Program-made: the position numbers and the translations under genes
Notes under the pieces: generated by a model
The model's database searches: none
Told to the model about the DNA's origin: nothing
Seen by the model: the letters and a program-made list of their open reading frames with translations, nothing else
Part shown: positions 61,328-64,000 of the stretch, one piece after another
How the letters are laid out: the number at the start of each line of letters is the position of its first letter
How positions within the stretch are numbered: position 1 is the first letter of the stretch
From: Dermatophagoides farinae
Taxonomy: Eukaryota > Arthropoda > Arachnida > Sarcoptiformes > Pyroglyphidae
Assembly: GCF_024713945.1 (NCBI RefSeq)
Contig: NC_134680.1
Span: 885,001-949,000 of the forward strand
Reading direction: 5' to 3'
DNA length: 64,000 nucleotides

Positions 61328-64000
61328 CTGTTATTACAGAAAAAAACAATTAAATTTTTTTTTTATAAAAACAATCAGAATAAAAAACTTTAAAAAACCA
61401 AAAAAATTAATTATCCTTTTTTTTAATCAATTTACATTTGATTATTATCATCATCATCATCATCATTATCATTAACTATCCATTATAATTATTATATTTA
61501 AATGATGATTATGAAATCATTTGATTGAAACGGACGGAAAAATAAAATTAAAAAAATGGCGGAAATACCATTGAATATAGAAGAAAATTTTTTTTTTTTT
61601 TTTGAGAAAAAAAAATGATAAAAAAGAAAGGAAATGCATCAACAACAACAACAACGATGATGGCGACGATAATGATAATTTGGATGAAAATGATTAAAAA
61701 AGGGATAGAGAGAGAGAGATACGATGGGCACCGTCGACGACGACGACGATGACGCCCATAGGCGCAATCCCGAAATTTTTTTTTTTGCATAGAAATCGCA
61801 TGCGTGAATCGAATTCATCGAACGTGTCTTTGTATTTTATTTTTTTTTCTGGGAAACTTGATCTCAATCTTTGTTCCATGATGACGATGATGATGAAAAT
61901 TTTGGTCCCAGGAATAAACGTCATTAACCGGGAAGAAAAATTCCGAATATTTTGGAATCGAATATTATTGAATCGTTCGTTTTTTTAACAATTTCATTAT
62001 TTTCGTCATCATCATGGCATTTCATTTTTTTTTTTCACAAACATGATCGACATTCATCGTGTGCATGAGCAACGTATTAGCTCTCTCTCTCTCTCTTTTC
62101 ACTGATGATCAATTGTCGATGTTATGTTATCAACCCGGAAGTGTTTTGGATCCACTTGAAAACGGGAGGAAAAAAAAACTTTTAGTTCATTTCTTTGGCT
62201 TTTCCAAAGAAAATAAAAACATTGTTGTTGTTCCAAAAGAGTTTGTTGTTTCTTCTTCTTCTTTTTTTGCAAAAAAGATTTTGGCTATATACACAAATAC
62301 ACACACACACACACAAATGATCCATTGTGTCATTGCCGGGTAATTTTTTTTTTCTTCATCATCGTCGTTTTATTCTCTTTTGAAAACACAAGCATACACA
62401 CACATCATTATTATTTTCATTGTAAAAGGAATGAAATGGAAAAATAATTTATCAACATAACAATCACGGGCTATGATGACCAAAAGTTGGATGTGGATGT
62501 GGATGATGATGATGATAATGATACACACTAATGTATACACGAAAAAGAAAAATTGAATTTTTCACTAGACTAGATATTTAGGTGTGTGTGTGTTTGTTTT
62601 TTTTTGTATGCCAATCGGTTTGGTCAGATTGATGGTCACAATGTTCATGAAATTGAATTTTTTTTTATACATGTTCATTATTCAATTTCATTTTTTTTTA
62701 TCAAAAAAATTTTTTTTTTTTTTTTGGAAAAGTAAGATTAATTTTTAGCACATTCGAAATCGATAGTTTCATCATATACAATCGATTGTTCTTATTGTTT
62801 TTTTTGTTTTTTCATTTAAAAATGCATTTGTTATTGGACCTATATTATTTTTGGGCCAGGTAAGTGTCTACTATAGAATGAACTATGAACCCATGAGATG
62901 AGAATAATAATACTCATCATTCATTTTTTTTTTACTCGATAAAAACAGAAGCAAATGTGTTGGTGGCAATGAAAAAGCAGAAAAAAAAATTGTCAAACCA
63001 CCCCACTATATATATACAATTTTGACCGAAACGAAATGAAATTCGATCGACAAACAAAAAAACAAACAAAAAAATCCAAAGACGACCACGAGGTCGACCT
63101 TTCCAACCAATTCAGACTAAATTCAGATCCAATTTATTATAGCATACATTGCAACGAAAAAAAAAACAGGAATGGAAAACACCAATGGACCATCATTGCA
63201 AAGGTCCATCACCACTATCAACCAACGATAAAAGCAACAACAACAAACCAAATGGAACCAACCACATCAGCCAAAGAAAGAAAGAAATGCCAAGGCCAAA
63301 CAACAACAACAACAACAAGTAAAACATAGACAAAACAATAATAAAAATTCGATAAAGACGTGTGTGTGTATGGTCAAAGATGATGGTGATCAACTGAAGT
63401 AAAAAAAAAAAAAAAATATATGCAAAGACCCCTCGAACCCGAAAAAGAGAGAAAGAGAAAAAGAAAAAAAGGCGAACGACCTTTTTGGGATAAAATATTT
63501 TCGCGCATACACAACAAAAACAACAACAGCAGATTTTACCAAATCAAATCAAAAAAAATATAAGAATGAACAGAACATTGAAATTTTTTTCTTCTTCTTC
63601 GTCTTCACCATCTTCAACGTCGTCGTCTTCGCTGTGTGTGTGTTTGTAAACATACAACAGGCGCACACACACACACACACACACAGACATATTTGGATTT
63701 CATTCTTGGCCATCGCTCTTTATTATTATTATCCAGTGAACGGGCATTGACATTTTTTTTTCGTATACATCAGCAAAAAAAAATATGAAGCCCCAAGACC
63801 AAAGAAATGGACAACAACAACAACGAGAAAAAAAAATGAGTTTTTGACAGCTCAAAAGAAGCTCGATGTACGGTCTATTTTCTATTTACTCTCCATTTAT
63901 TTGGTAGTGAACCTGACCTTTTCTTCTATGATGATGATGATTATGATGTTGTTGTTGATGGGGGGTGTGTGATTGTTGTTGTTGTTGTTGTTGTTGATGA
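61328..64000. other. Upstream region or first intron of E78
   Basis: An acceptor (ataacag) precedes the E78 exon at 61327, so this stretch is at least partly intron. It carries only microsatellites and poly-A/T runs, e.g. (CA)n near 63664-63684 and (GTT)n near 63974-63994. No 5' exon with a credible start was found. Confidence 0.6.

Noticed and set aside
1-64000. tRNA, rRNA or snRNA genes
   Set aside because: I looked for B-box-like gttcgaatc and cloverleaf ends and found none convincing; the only tRNA-related signal is the retroelement primer-binding site.

Overview
The window is eukaryotic nuclear DNA. It is AT-rich and full of simple repeats: poly-A/T runs, (CA)n, (CT)n, and (ATC/ATG)n that become CAA-encoded polyglutamine inside genes. 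Introns are mostly 60-100 nt with GT..AG ends. The gene set is animal: a p24 cargo receptor, UNC80, a DOK adaptor and the ecdysone-pathway nuclear receptor E78. A 261-residue trypsin-fold pseudoprotease resembles group 3/6/9 mite allergens and scabies-mite inactive protease paralogues. I infer a compact-genome acarine, most likely an astigmatid (dust- or scab-mite-like) mite. No species call is possible without a database search. Splice models were made by eye and checked by reading-frame arithmetic: in every complete spliced model the exon lengths sum to a multiple of three.

Layout. 1-9.6 kb: SF3A2 (5' end, minus) sits head to head with a p24/TMED gene (plus). Then comes a truncated ~1.1 kb copy of the 3' end of Nup62, a ~2.9 kb insert of transposon remains (a Tnp2-like gene and a Ty1/copia gag fragment with PBS and a short LTR), the full Nup62 gene (minus), and the pseudoprotease gene (minus). 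9.7-16.2 kb is mostly repeat-rich spacer around one secreted protein of unknown function. 16.2-24.5 kb is gene-dense: a carotenoid cleavage oxygenase, GNPNAT1, FBXL15 (minus), NDUFAF1 and ALG12 (minus). 24.5-26.1 kb holds a decayed Helitron with a recognisable Pif1-like helicase tail and an unusual GC-rich hairpin 3' end. An RMDN-family gene (minus) follows. 27.1-32.5 kb is spacer. 32.5-45.3 kb is one gene, UNC80, with 15 exons and 3,933 residues. 45.3-50.3 kb is spacer. 50.3-55.8 kb has a DOK4/5/6-like adaptor, LAMTOR1 and an unrecognised acidic nuclear-type protein. 57.4-61.3 kb is the 3' part of E78 (minus); its first exon(s) lie further right or outside the window.

No pathway clustering is expected in such a genome. 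Most genes are housekeeping functions: splicing, the nuclear pore, ER glycosylation, complex I assembly, UDP-GlcNAc/chitin precursor supply and lysosomal mTORC1 anchoring. The most unusual parts are the Nup62 duplication flanking transposon debris, the Helitron hairpin tail, and the pseudoprotease that has lost catalytic residues but keeps an intact gene structure.
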